Origin: an uncultured bacterium
GTDB lineage: Bacteria; Planctomycetota; Phycisphaerae; Phycisphaerales; SM1A02
Assembly: GCA_903919715.1 (NCBI GenBank)
Contig: CAIXJC010000056.1
Location: forward strand, 1 to 38,762
Direction: 5' to 3'
DNA length: 38,762 bases
Positions 8,094 to 16,587 of this stretch are shown here, piece after piece. Each line of letters starts with the position of its first letter. The stretch's first letter is position 1. Made by a program: the position numbers and the translations under genes. The notes beneath the pieces are model-generated. The model saw only the letters and a program-made list of their open reading frames with translations, made no database searches and was not told the origin of the DNA.

Positions 8094-9338
8094 TCACACG
8101 GTCGGCGGTTCAGGCTCTTCCGAAACCATTCGACGCAATTTTCGAATCTCGGGAAAGAACCACGAGACTGCGCCAACGACCGCAAGTGTTCCAATGCCAC
8201 CAGTGACAACGCTGATGACTGGCCCGAGCAGTCGGGCGACGAGTCCACTTTCAAATGCGCCAAGTTCATTGCTGCACTCGATGAAGAGTGAATTGACGGC
8301 GCTCACCCGTCCACGGAGATGATTGGGCGTGCGAGTCTGTACGAGCGTGTGCCGAATGATCACGCTGACATTGTCAACTGCTCCTGAAATAAACAACGCC
8401 AAGATACTCACCCAAATCCAGGTTGAGAGTCCAAAGACCACCATGCACACGCCGAACATCGCAACGGACATTAACAGTGCCGGTCCCGCATGACGCATGC
8501 GCGGGCGCGCAGCAAGCCAGACCGACATCAAAAACGCCCCGATGAATGGCGCTGCTTTGAGCCATCCCAAGAGAACAGGTCCGCCGCCGAGGATTTCGTC
8601 GGCATAAATCGGCAAGAGCGCAGTTGCACCGCCGAGCAGTACGCCGAAGAGATCGAGCGTGAGCGTCGCAAATATCGTGCGCTCTTTATAGATATGGCTC
8701 ATCCCAGCGAACATTGATTGCAGTGTCATCGCCCCCGCAGTGCGCACCGCGTCCCGAGGTTTCAGTTGTAAGACAAGGAACGCGGAGGTGAGAATGAGAG
8801 TTGCACTGATCAGTAAGACACCCCACGTTGGAGTACCAAGGTGAAGTAACGCGCCAGCAACGACCGGTCCAAGAACGGCGCATGCTTGAAAGATCCCGCT
8901 ATTCCACGCAACTGCATTCTCGAATGTCTCTGACTTGACCAAAAGCGGCATCAACGAATTACGGCTCGGCCCGTTGAAGCTTCGCACGCATCCCGAAAGA
9001 GCGAGCAGTCCATACCAAGTCCAGACGGATGCTCCGTAATAACTTGCTGCGGCAAAGCAGATTGCAATTGCTACAAACCCAAACTGCGTCACTGCCAAAA
9101 TCATTTTGCGACTGTATTTGTCCGCAGTGTGGCCTGCGACCAATGCAAGCGCGACGACGGGAAGCGCACGCGCGAGCCCCGCTATGCCAAGCACTAGGGC
9201 GTCATGCGTCGTCAGCCAGAGATCCCACAAGATGACCGTTGTCATCATCTGTAAGCCAAAGCCAGAGCATGCGAATCCCACAGCGAAGATCGCATAATTG
9301 CGTTCGCGGATCGCGCGGGTCATTTCGTGCATCGCCAT
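8094..9338 (-). CDS. MFS transporter (EntS/DHA3-like exporter)
   Basis: A 414-residue major facilitator superfamily protein with about 12 predicted membrane helices. The cytoplasmic loop between helices 2 and 3 reads AGHTADKYSRKM, a form of the MFS signature G-x-x-(A/S)-D-x-x-x-R/K-(K/R). The helix-4 region CVRSFNGPSRNSLMP resembles the enterobactin exporter EntS and macrolide efflux (MefA) group. Export of a small molecule by proton antiport is likely, but the substrate is unknown. The start is at ATG 9338, with further in-frame ATGs at 9332 and 9323; no ribosome binding site distinguishes them. It is divergent from nagZ and convergent with the PhaR-like gene. Confidence 0.85.
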   Translation of the reverse strand: MAMHEMTRAIRERNYAIFAVGFACSGFGLQMMTTVILWDLWLTTHDALVLGIAGLARALPVVALALVAGHTADKYSRKMILAVTQFGFVAIAICFAAASYYGASVWTWYGLLALSGCVRSFNGPSRNSLMPLLVKSETFENAVAWNSGIFQACAVLGPVVAGALLHLGTPTWGVLLISATLILTSAFLVLQLKPRDAVRTAGAMTLQSMFAGMSHIYKERTIFATLTLDLFGVLLGGATALLPIYADEILGGGPVLLGWLKAAPFIGAFLMSVWLAARPRMRHAGPALLMSVAMFGVCMVVFGLSTWIWVSILALFISGAVDNVSVIIRHTLVQTRTPNHLRGRVSAVNSLFIECSNELGAFESGLVARLLGPVISVVTGGIGTLAVVGAVSWFFPEIRKLRRMVSEEPEPPTV

Positions 9339-9400
9339 AGTCAGATCTATACAAGAAATTCGGTGAGTGCGTGTTGGTGTTCACGGTTACATTTCGCTCC

Positions 9401-10408
9401 ATGCCAACCGACGCTGATCGCAAACTTGCCGCCCGGCTTCTCTGTGTCGGATTCACAGGAAATGTCGTCGATGATTCTTTAAGGGAGATGTTGAGCGCAG
9501 GAGTCGGTGGCGTGATCTTGTTTGCTCGTAATGCGACGACGCACGCAGGAGCGGCGGAACTCGTTCGGGCGATCAAGCGCGAATCCGCGTCGCTTGCCAG
9601 TCCGACGATCTTCGCATCGATCGATCACGAAGGTGGCCGCGTTGTTCGCTTGGTCGAAGGTATGACGGTCGTCCCGCCGATGCGTGATGTTGGTTCGCTT
9701 GGTGGGAGTGGTCCTCAAGAAGCCGCTCGCATGGGTGGAATTTTCGCTCGCGAACTTCGCGCTGCGAATTTTGATGTCGACTTTGCGCCCGTCGTCGATG
9801 TCGATAGCAATGCTGCCAATCCAGTCATTGGTGCGCGTTCGTTCAGCAGCGATCCAAAGGTTGTATCGCAGTGCGCCGTCGCGTTCATTCAGGCGATGCA
9901 AGCAGGAGGGGTTGCGGCATGCGCAAAGCATTTCCCAGGCCATGGCGACACGGACTTGGACAGCCATTTGGATTTGCCGCGCCTCTCGCATGCGCTTGAT
10001 CGTCTGCGTGCAACTGAGATTCCCCCATTCATCGCTGCAGCACGCGCGGGCGTGGCATCGATCATGACGGCGCATGTTGTCTTTGAAGCGGTTGATCCCG
10101 GTGTCCCTGCAACAATGAGCCGCAAAGTGATCGAAGGAATCCTACGAGGCGAAATTGGATTCGAAGGCGTTGTCTTCAGCGACGATCTTGAGATGGGGGC
10201 AATTGCCGACCGCATGGGAATCGGCGAAGCTGCGGTGAGAGCGATTGATGCTGGCGTCGATTGCTTGTTGGTTTGTCATCGAATTGATCGCCAGCGCGAG
10301 GCTGTTGACGCACTTTCACAGGCGATCACAACTGGACGATTGCCGCGCGCGCGAGCGATGCAAGCCGCAGCTCGAATTGAAAAATTGATCTCAATATACG
10401 CACGTTGA
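9401..10408 (+). CDS. nagZ: Beta-N-acetylhexosaminidase (peptidoglycan recycling)
   Basis: A 335-residue glycoside hydrolase family 3 enzyme of the NagZ type. It removes N-acetylglucosamine from GlcNAc-anhydroMurNAc muropeptides during cell-wall recycling. Key motifs are SIDHEGGRVVRL (about 73-84), the catalytic loop KHFPGHGDTDLDSH (about 176-189) with the general acid/base His-Asp pair, and VVFSDDLEMGA (about 257-267) carrying the nucleophile Asp. It lacks the C-terminal domain of larger GH3 enzymes, as NagZ does. The start ATG 9401 is the first ATG of the frame; the GTG at 9371 adds residues without homology. There is no signal peptide, so it is cytoplasmic. The convergent M28 peptidase gene ends 16 bases away. 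Confidence 0.93.
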   Translation: MPTDADRKLAARLLCVGFTGNVVDDSLREMLSAGVGGVILFARNATTHAGAAELVRAIKRESASLASPTIFASIDHEGGRVVRLVEGMTVVPPMRDVGSLGGSGPQEAARMGGIFARELRAANFDVDFAPVVDVDSNAANPVIGARSFSSDPKVVSQCAVAFIQAMQAGGVAACAKHFPGHGDTDLDSHLDLPRLSHALDRLRATEIPPFIAAARAGVASIMTAHVVFEAVDPGVPATMSRKVIEGILRGEIGFEGVVFSDDLEMGAIADRMGIGEAAVRAIDAGVDCLLVCHRIDRQREAVDALSQAITTGRLPRARAMQAAARIEKLISIYAR

Positions 10409-10424
10409 CCGCTGCGATTGTTCT

Positions 10425-11480
10425 TCAGGGAGTCGTGTGGAGAGCCTTCGCAGGATCCGTCGGTGCTGGTTTCGCATCTGGTTTCGCGGCTGGTTCTGCA
10501 ACTTTCACAGGCTTGGGGGCTTCAGCGCGTGCCGTGAAAGGCTCGTGCGACATATTGATCGCGGCAAGCGCAACTAACTGGGCAACCTCCGCAGCAAGGC
10601 TCGCATCGATCTTCGATACTTCATCACTGACCTGGTGATAATCCTCATGATCTTCTACGGAGAAGAGAACTGCTGGGACTTTCTTTGCAAGGAACGGACC
10701 TTGATCGCTGCGGTCGAGCCAGTCCGGATGTTCATCTAGACGCAACTTCAGTCCAATGGACTCGTTTGCTTTTTTAAGCGCCGCAACAACAGGCTCGCCA
10801 ACCTTTCCGCCGTCGATAAAAATTTGCCTCGGCGGACCGCGACTGATCATGTCCATATTAAAGACGCCGCGAATCTGCCCCAGCGGAACTGTTGGTGACT
10901 TTGCGTACGCCGCCGAACCAAGGAGGCCTTCCTCTTCGCCGTTGAAGGCGATAAAGATGATCGTGCACGTAGGTCCATTTCCAGCGAGGGCACATGCTTT
11001 TATGGCACGCGCAACAGCAAGCGTTCCTGAGACTCCAGAAGCGTTGTCGTCAGCGCCATTGAAGATCTTGTCATCGCCAGTGCTCTTTGGTCGCAGATGG
11101 TCATAGTGCGAACTGACGATGATGAATCCATCGCCAGCGCCGGGATAGATGGCGATCATGTTGGGGCCACTCTCTGGGTTTTTATCGATCGGCTGTCGAT
11201 ATGAATCACTCGTCGCACCATGAGCAAGTCCGATCAATTCGAATCGGGTTTGAATCCACTTTGCTGCCTTCTCTGCGAATGGCCCACGGAAAAATCGACC
11301 ATTCATTTCGTCGCTTGAAAGTTCGGCGACATCAGCCCGAACAGTGTCGGCGGTGATCGTGCTCTTGATGAGCGCAAGTGTCGCAGCGGTGGCGTCACCA
11401 GCGTGCGCAGGCGTGACAAACAGAGTTGCAGCAACGACCGAAACTAAAATTGAAAGCTTAGAAAATGTATATTTGGTCAT
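10425..11480 (-). CDS. Secreted M28 family zinc aminopeptidase
   Basis: A 351-residue metallopeptidase. A signal peptide covers residues 1-27 (ending VTPAHA). The cocatalytic zinc ligands of family M28 are visible: His125 and Asp127 in SSHYDHL, Asp144/145 in NGADDNASG, the Glu pair in FNGEEEGLLGS (about 182-184), Asp210 in NMDMIS, and His282 in EDYHQVSD. The last 40 residues are a Pro/Ala/Lys-rich tail, possibly a linker or wall-interacting segment. The start ATG (11478-11480) overlaps the stop of the upstream metal ATPase gene as ATGA (11477-11480), which implies translational coupling. It probably works in the periplasm, trimming N-terminal residues from peptides. Co-expression with a metal exporter is noted under findings. 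Confidence 0.92.
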   Translation of the reverse strand: MTKYTFSKLSILVSVVAATLFVTPAHAGDATAATLALIKSTITADTVRADVAELSSDEMNGRFFRGPFAEKAAKWIQTRFELIGLAHGATSDSYRQPIDKNPESGPNMIAIYPGAGDGFIIVSSHYDHLRPKSTGDDKIFNGADDNASGVSGTLAVARAIKACALAGNGPTCTIIFIAFNGEEEGLLGSAAYAKSPTVPLGQIRGVFNMDMISRGPPRQIFIDGGKVGEPVVAALKKANESIGLKLRLDEHPDWLDRSDQGPFLAKKVPAVLFSVEDHEDYHQVSDEVSKIDASLAAEVAQLVALAAINMSHEPFTARAEAPKPVKVAEPAAKPDAKPAPTDPAKALHTTP

Positions 11481-13405
11481 TTGATATCTCGGTAACGCAG
11501 CAGTCTCAGGGCATTGAATGCGACGACGACCGTGCTTCCTTCGTGCAGAACAACTGCCCAACTGAGTGGCACAATGCCGATCGCAGTGAATGGAACCAGC
11601 AGCCCAACAACTCCCAGTGAGATCACAACATTCTGCATGATCGTTCGGCGCGCACGACGGCTGAGCCCCACAGCGAACGGCAACTTCGATAAGTCATCCG
11701 CCATCAGCGCAACATCAGCGGCTTCGAGAGCCACGTCCGTTCCTGTTGCGCCCATTGCGATGCCGACTGTAGCAGTCGCGAGTGCTGGCGCATCATTGAC
11801 ACCGTCGCCAACCATCGCAACGGAGCCCCACGTTTTCATGAGTGATCTCACTTCGTCGATCTTGTGTTCTGGAAGCAGTTCAGCCTTGACCTCATCAATA
11901 CCAAGCGGCTTCGCGATCACGCTCGCGACCGTCGCATTGTCGCCAGTGAGCATGATCAATCTGCGAATGCCAAGAGCTTTCAGTCTCGAAAAAATCCGTG
12001 CGACATCGGGACGCACTTGATCGGCCATTGCAATTGCGCCAATGATTCGGTCGCCAAGCGAAATGACCGAGACGGTTCGCGATTGGTTCTCGAGCGCTTT
12101 GATGCGGTCGGACAATGTGTTTGGAATTTCTAAATTTCCATCTCGGCCGAATGCTCGTGGTCCCGCAATCAGCGCACGTTGATTCAGAATCGTCCCTTCA
12201 ACGCCACGTCCAGGAATTGCCCGAATTGACTGGATTTCATGCGCAGTCACCCCGTCTGTTTTTGCACGTCGGACGACCGCGAGCGCTAATGGATGCGATG
12301 AATGCTGGTCGAGTGCGAGTGCAATTCCCATCACGTCTCGCTCTGTGGAACCTTCGTTGGCGACAATGTCTGTCACTTCGGGTCGCCCTTGAGTCACCGT
12401 TCCGGTTTTATCAAAGGCAATCGCACGCACAGTTCCAAGCGATTCCAAATGCATTCCACCTTTGATGAGCACACCACTGCGCGCAGCCTGCGCGATGCCC
12501 GCAAGGACGGCACTCGGCGTTGAGATGACGAGCGCGCATGGCGATGCTCCGACAAGCACAGCCATCGCGCGCAGGAATGCTTCTGCAAAGGTCATGCTGA
12601 AAAAAGTCATAAGCACGAAGATGATTGTCGGAACACTGACCAGGACGATGGGCGTATAGATGCGCGTGAACTTTTCTGTCATCCGCTGAGTCTTGCCTTT
12701 GTTGGCTTGGCTCTCTTCAACCAACTTGACCATGCGCGCCATCGTGGTCTGAGACGACAACTTGGTCGTCGTGACCAAAATCAGTCCATCGCCGTTGACA
12801 GTTCCGGCATAGACGGACGACCCAACCATCTTGTGAACGGGCACGCTTTCGCCAGTAATTGGGCTTTGATCAACGGCGGATTCGCCTTCGCGAACATCAC
12901 CATCGATCGCAATTCGCTCGCCAGGCATGACGCGAACAAGATCTCCGACCGCGAGTTCTTCGACGGGCAGTTCTTGCTCAGTGCCATTGCGAACGACGCG
13001 CGCAACTTTTGGGGTCAGTGTTCCAAGCGCACGAATCGCATTGCGTGCGCGATCAGTTGCAAGTCCCTCAAGTCCATGACCAAGAGAAAACAGCAAGAGC
13101 AAGATCGCCGCTTCTTCCCACTGACTAATCACGCCAGCGCCGATCGCAGCGACCAGCATCAAGAGATCAACATCGAGTTGAAAGCGAAAGAGTTGCGCAA
13201 AGGATCGGATCGTCACGTGCCAGCCACCAACAATGCACGAAATCCATAACAGGCTGTGTGTGGTCAATTCGGCCGCACCCAATCGTGTGGAAATCACCCC
13301 TGCAAGTAAAAACGAAGCGCAAATGATGGCAGAAAGAAGATCTGGATCTCGCAGGGGATTCCTGTTTGGAGAAGCGATTCGGGCATGATTATGGTTGGCG
13401 CTCAT
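11477..13405 (-). CDS. P1B-4-type heavy-metal transporting ATPase
   Basis: A 642-residue P-type ATPase exporting transition metals. It has SPITGES (181-187, actuator domain), SPC (288-290) in the metal-binding helix, DKTGT (332-336, phosphorylated Asp), HP (361-362), TGDN (487-490), GDGVNDAP (533-540) and HEGST (621-625) in the last helices. SPC together with HEGS/T marks subgroup P1B-4 (CoaT, CtpD, CzcP, PfeT), known for Co, Fe or Zn efflux. It is distinct from the CPC motif of Cu and Zn/Cd pumps. There is no N-terminal heavy-metal-associated domain, also typical of P1B-4; only a short His-containing start, MSANHNHAR. It overlaps the M28 peptidase gene by ATGA. The DUF2892 gene lies 40 bases upstream in the same direction. 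Confidence 0.93.
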   Translation of the reverse strand: MSANHNHARIASPNRNPLRDPDLLSAIICASFLLAGVISTRLGAAELTTHSLLWISCIVGGWHVTIRSFAQLFRFQLDVDLLMLVAAIGAGVISQWEEAAILLLLFSLGHGLEGLATDRARNAIRALGTLTPKVARVVRNGTEQELPVEELAVGDLVRVMPGERIAIDGDVREGESAVDQSPITGESVPVHKMVGSSVYAGTVNGDGLILVTTTKLSSQTTMARMVKLVEESQANKGKTQRMTEKFTRIYTPIVLVSVPTIIFVLMTFFSMTFAEAFLRAMAVLVGASPCALVISTPSAVLAGIAQAARSGVLIKGGMHLESLGTVRAIAFDKTGTVTQGRPEVTDIVANEGSTERDVMGIALALDQHSSHPLALAVVRRAKTDGVTAHEIQSIRAIPGRGVEGTILNQRALIAGPRAFGRDGNLEIPNTLSDRIKALENQSRTVSVISLGDRIIGAIAMADQVRPDVARIFSRLKALGIRRLIMLTGDNATVASVIAKPLGIDEVKAELLPEHKIDEVRSLMKTWGSVAMVGDGVNDAPALATATVGIAMGATGTDVALEAADVALMADDLSKLPFAVGLSRRARRTIMQNVVISLGVVGLLVPFTAIGIVPLSWAVVLHEGSTVVVAFNALRLLRYRDIK

Positions 13406-13445
13406 CGCATTCTCGTGATGGAATTTATTGCAGTTTCAGCACAGT

Positions 13446-13679
13446 TCAGACGGGCGTTTTGAAGCCCATCGCGCGCACTGCGCACCAACCAAGCGCACCT
13501 TCGATGATCATGAACATTCCGCCGACAATCGCAGCGGCTCCAACAAACCAAGGCCAATCGCCTTCGATCTTTCCCAAAAACTTAAACACGAGTAGTACCC
13601 AACCTGGAGCCTCAATCATCGCACCCATGATGATCCGTAGCGTCCGTCCTCGTTGATCGATATTGCAATTGATCGCCAT
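13446..13679 (-). CDS. DUF2892 (YgaP-like) small membrane protein
   Basis: A 77-residue protein with an N-terminal MAINCNIDQRGRTLRIIMG, two membrane helices and the C-terminal signature EGALGWCAVRAMGFKTP. This matches the DUF2892 / YgaP transmembrane domain (usual ending GWCPxYxxxGxxT). In YgaP this domain anchors a rhodanese; here it stands alone. It lies 40 bases upstream of the metal ATPase gene and 13 bases downstream of the Pro-rich secreted protein gene, all on the minus strand, so the four genes may form one transcript. Its role is unknown; the two cysteines (Cys5 and the GWC cysteine) could bind metal or sulfur, which is speculative. Confidence 0.8.
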   Translation of the reverse strand: MAINCNIDQRGRTLRIIMGAMIEAPGWVLLVFKFLGKIEGDWPWFVGAAAIVGGMFMIIEGALGWCAVRAMGFKTPV

Positions 13680-13692
13680 AATCCCCTCTCCT

Positions 13693-14376
13693 TTATTGAA
13701 TTGGATTCAAACGCATCTGCTCGCTGACGATGTAATCCATCGCTACAAAATCATCTTGAGTCCATGTCTTGCCGGAACTGAAGGTGTCCATGCGATCTCC
13801 CATCTTGCCAATTTCCGACTGGATTTTCGCAAGATCATCGGTCTGTGCTTGTGTTGGTTGTGTTCCACGCATTGCCATTCGCAGTGCAGAAGATTTCACA
13901 TACAAGGCCTGGCGCTCCGCTGCGAGATGGGTGAATTCTTTGAATTTTCCGCCTGAGGCAATCTTGGCAATTCTCTGTTGCTCTGGATTCAGATCTGGCG
14001 CTGGACCTGCGGCAGGTGTTGCGGCTGGTGGTGTTTCCGTTGCCGCCTTTGCAGCCTCTTCCTTTTTCTGCGCCTTGACTGGAGTATTGACTGGAGTCTT
14101 GACTGGAGTCTTGGCCGCAGGCGTCTTCGTCGTTGGTGATTTTGCAGGTGGCGCTTTCGCCGCATCCGCAGCCTTCTCAGCCGGCTTATTCGTTGTGGCT
14201 GGCGGCGTTGTGACTGGTTCAGCAGGTGGCGCAGCGGGCGGGGTGACAGGCGGCGCTACAGGCGGCGCTACAGGCGGCGCAGTTTGGGCGAAAAGTGGCA
14301 CGAACGCACTTGCTGTTGAACTTTCAACGATGATGCAGGCGACCGTAGAAATCAGCAATTTGGTGGATATTCGCAT
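13693..14376 (-). CDS. Secreted Pro/Ala/Lys-rich protein of unknown function
   Basis: A 227-residue protein with a signal peptide at residues 1-31 (MRISTKLLIS start). It is followed by about 100 residues of low complexity (Pro, Ala, Thr and Lys, with tandem PPVA and KTPV/NTPV units). The C-terminal helical domain of about 100 residues contains LNPEQQRIAKIAS and FKEFTHLAAERQALYVKSSALRMAMRG. The low-complexity part probably forms an extended linker spanning the periplasm or wall, with the helical domain as the working part. I do not recognise the domain. The gene is divergent from the pseudopilin array (130 bases between starts) and just upstream of the DUF2892 gene. Confidence 0.7.
   Translation of the reverse strand: MRISTKLLISTVACIIVESSTASAFVPLFAQTAPPVAPPVAPPVTPPAAPPAEPVTTPPATTNKPAEKAADAAKAPPAKSPTTKTPAAKTPVKTPVNTPVKAQKKEEAAKAATETPPAATPAAGPAPDLNPEQQRIAKIASGGKFKEFTHLAAERQALYVKSSALRMAMRGTQPTQAQTDDLAKIQSEIGKMGDRMDTFSSGKTWTQDDFVAMDYIVSEQMRLNPIQ
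14075..14110. repeat. 12-bp tandem repeat, three copies, inside the Pro-rich gene
   Basis: Units TTGACTGGAGTA, TTGACTGGAGTC and TTGACTGGAGTC follow each other without gaps. On the coding (minus) strand they give Lys/Asn-Thr-Pro-Val repeats. In-frame length makes expansion or contraction tolerable. Confidence 0.85.
14245..14280. repeat. 12-bp tandem repeat, three copies, encoding PPVA/PPVT
   Basis: Near-identical ACAGGCGGCGCT units run head to tail in the linker of the same gene and encode Ala/Thr-Pro-Pro-Val on the minus strand. This is the second in-frame minisatellite in one gene. Confidence 0.8.
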
Positions 14377-14506
14377 TCCCCAAGAATACCGCCGAGCAAG
14401 CCAATCAACGTCCTCAAGGATGTAATAATTTGTCGATCCCGCTCGAGGCGTTTCCGCTGAGAAATGTCGTTGCTGCTCGTTTCATTGCGGATACTCTTCA
14501 TTGCAG

Positions 14507-15547
14507 ATGCAGCACTTTATTTCTAGCCGACGTTCGAATCACGCCGCAGGGAGTGCGCGCGCATTCACGGTCGTCGAACTTCTGGTCGTTGTTGGAATCA
14601 TCGCGCTCCTCGTGGCGTTGGTGTTGGTCGGTTTTCGCAAGGCGAAGTTGCTCGCGCGCACAATGTCTTGTCAGTCCAATCAGCGGCAGATCTCATTGGC
14701 TCAGTCAAGTTATGCCACGGACAATGGCGGTGCATACGCGAGCAATCGGACTTCGCCCGATGGAAGTTTTTCTTACACACTGTCCAACACTTGTGGCTCA
14801 TTCCCCATTCTGGTCAACAAGGGGAACACGAACGCAGACTCCTATCACAGTTGGACCGCGTCGTATGGTGTCAACATGAGCGGCACGAAGGAACTCGATT
14901 CGGCACTTACAAAGGGTCGCTTGTACCCCTACATTGGCTCAACGCCCGTTTATAAATCTCCGCTCGACCCAACGGATCGATTTCGCAGTTATTCGCTCAA
15001 TTCATTTGTCGGCGGGACAGTTCCAGAAGACTCGCAAGAGTGGGCGAATAAATGGAATCCATGGTTTTGTTCGCAAGGCGTCACGCCACGCGAGTGGGTC
15101 ACAACTCATGTGGCGCATCACAGGTTTCCTTCTCACACGATCATGTCGATCATCGAAGACGATAGCGATGGATTCGCATTCAACAATCAAGGTTGGGCGA
15201 TTGATCCTCGGCCGCCGCTTGGATCGCCGCCTCCTGAAGGAACTCCCAATCCGGGTGCGTGGGCAAATTCGGCTGGATGGGAAGGTTGGATCGATTGGCC
15301 GGCATTCTGGGAGCCGTCGAACATCACATACAGCTATGTTGATGGATCAACTGAGTCGTATTCCCTGCAGAACAAGGCGATTGTTTCAGCAATCCAAGGT
15401 CCGCCTGGTGCGGGGGTTGGGCATCGATATCCCCAACCTGCCGACAACTCTGCAACGGGTCCTTGGCGTCGTGACTGGATGTACTTCCGGGAACGCGTTT
15501 GTCCTGGATTAATCCCGCCGATGATCCCTCGATATCAGGCCGAATGA
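14507..15547 (+). CDS. Pseudopilin-like protein, array member 1
   Basis: A 346-residue protein with a 19-residue basic leader (MQHFISSRRSNHAAGSARA) followed by FTVVELLVVVGIIALLVALV. This is a type IV prepilin/pseudopilin N-terminus with Glu at +5 and Ala instead of Gly at -1. A prepilin peptidase should cut before Phe. The C-terminal body shares with its three neighbours the blocks SNQRQI, ASYATDNGGA-like, PLDPTDRFRSYSLN, WFCSQGVTPREWVTTH, DPRPPLGS, YSYVDGSTESYSLQN and IPPMIPRYQ. YVDGS recalls the H-X9-DG end motif of planctomycete pseudopilins. The start is taken at ATG 14507; TTG at 14501 is in frame; neither has a ribosome binding site. The stop overlaps the next start as ATGA. Confidence 0.85.
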   Translation: MQHFISSRRSNHAAGSARAFTVVELLVVVGIIALLVALVLVGFRKAKLLARTMSCQSNQRQISLAQSSYATDNGGAYASNRTSPDGSFSYTLSNTCGSFPILVNKGNTNADSYHSWTASYGVNMSGTKELDSALTKGRLYPYIGSTPVYKSPLDPTDRFRSYSLNSFVGGTVPEDSQEWANKWNPWFCSQGVTPREWVTTHVAHHRFPSHTIMSIIEDDSDGFAFNNQGWAIDPRPPLGSPPPEGTPNPGAWANSAGWEGWIDWPAFWEPSNITYSYVDGSTESYSLQNKAIVSAIQGPPGAGVGHRYPQPADNSATGPWRRDWMYFRERVCPGLIPPMIPRYQAE

Positions 15548-16587
15548 ATTTCTTGCATCACACTCGGCGAGGGTTCACAATTGTCGAATTGCTCGTCGTC
15601 GTCGGAATCATCGCATTGCTTCTCGCGTTACTGCTCGTCGGTTTCCGTAAGGCAAAGTTGATGGCACGGGTCGCTGGGTGTCTTTCAAATCAGCGGCAAA
15701 TTGCCTTATCGCAAGCGAGTTATGCCACGGACAACGGTGGCGCACTCGCAAGTCCCCGAACGTCTTTCTCGGGTGGAACGACCGCCTTCACTTTGACGAA
15801 TCCGTGTGGATCTTTTTCGTTCATCGTGAATAACGGAAATTCCAGTAATGAGTCATATCACTCATGGACCGCTTCGTATGGAGCGAGCGTGGTGGGCGGC
15901 ACCGAAAAGGAATACAAAGTCAACAGTACCGATGTCAATGCAAAGGCACTCAGTGGTGGTCGTCTTTTTTCTTACATCGGTTCGGTTCCCGTCTATCGAT
16001 CGCCGCTTGATCCCACTGATCGAATTCGCAGCTATTCGCTGAATGCATTTGTCGGCGTTACGGTGCCGACTGATGCGGCGGGATATGGCCAAACGTGGCA
16101 AGGCTGGTTTTGCAGTCAAGGTGTTACGCCACGCGAGTGGGTCACGACTCACATCAAGCACATTCGATCCCCGTCGCAAACGCTCATGTCCATCGTCGAA
16201 GATGACAGTGATGGATTCAATTTCAATAACGAAGGATGGGTGATCGATCCGCGACCGCCGCTTGGATCACTCGCGCCAGCGGGTGCGCCGAATCCCGCAG
16301 CGTGGGCGAATTCTGGCGGATGGCAAGGGTGGATCGATTGGCCGGCATTCTGGGCACCATCCAACATCACATACAGCTATGTCGACGGATCTACCGAGTC
16401 CTACTCGCTGCAAAATACAAATCTCGTTTCGTTGATTCAAGGACCGCCAGGCACTGGCTATGGCCACAATTATCCTCAGCCAGCGGACAATGCCGCAACG
16501 GGTCTCTGGCGTCGCGACTGGATGCACTTTCGTGATCGTCTGCTGCCTGGTGTGATTCCACCGATGATCCCTCGGTATCAAGAATGA
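15544..16587 (+). CDS. Pseudopilin-like protein, array member 2
   Basis: A 347-residue paralogue of its neighbours. The leader is MNFLHHTRRG and the cleavage motif RRG before FTIVELLVVV is the only one of the four with the canonical Gly at -1. The body conserves the cysteines seen in the family: one in CLSNQRQIAL, one in NPCGSFSF and one in WFCSQGVTPREW. It also keeps PLDPTDRIRSYSLN, EDDSDGF, WIDWPAF, YSYVDGSTESY and RRDWMHFRDRLLPG. The start ATG at 15544 overlaps the previous stop (ATGA, 15544-15547), so translation is probably coupled. The product should insert in the inner membrane by its N-terminal helix and expose the globular body to the periplasm. Its partner machine (type II secretion or type IV pilus) is not in the window. 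Confidence 0.85.
   Translation: MNFLHHTRRGFTIVELLVVVGIIALLLALLLVGFRKAKLMARVAGCLSNQRQIALSQASYATDNGGALASPRTSFSGGTTAFTLTNPCGSFSFIVNNGNSSNESYHSWTASYGASVVGGTEKEYKVNSTDVNAKALSGGRLFSYIGSVPVYRSPLDPTDRIRSYSLNAFVGVTVPTDAAGYGQTWQGWFCSQGVTPREWVTTHIKHIRSPSQTLMSIVEDDSDGFNFNNEGWVIDPRPPLGSLAPAGAPNPAAWANSGGWQGWIDWPAFWAPSNITYSYVDGSTESYSLQNTNLVSLIQGPPGTGYGHNYPQPADNAATGLWRRDWMHFRDRLLPGVIPPMIPRYQE

Noticed and set aside
9479..10075. Minus-strand open frame of 198 codons
   Set aside because: It lies wholly inside nagZ, whose frame carries all catalytic motifs; the mirror product has no protein-like pattern.
13769..14425. Plus-strand open frame of 218 codons
   Set aside because: It is the mirror of the Pro/Ala-rich minus-strand gene. 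The Gly/Ala-rich product is an artefact of the repeat codons, whereas the minus strand has a signal peptide and a helical domain.
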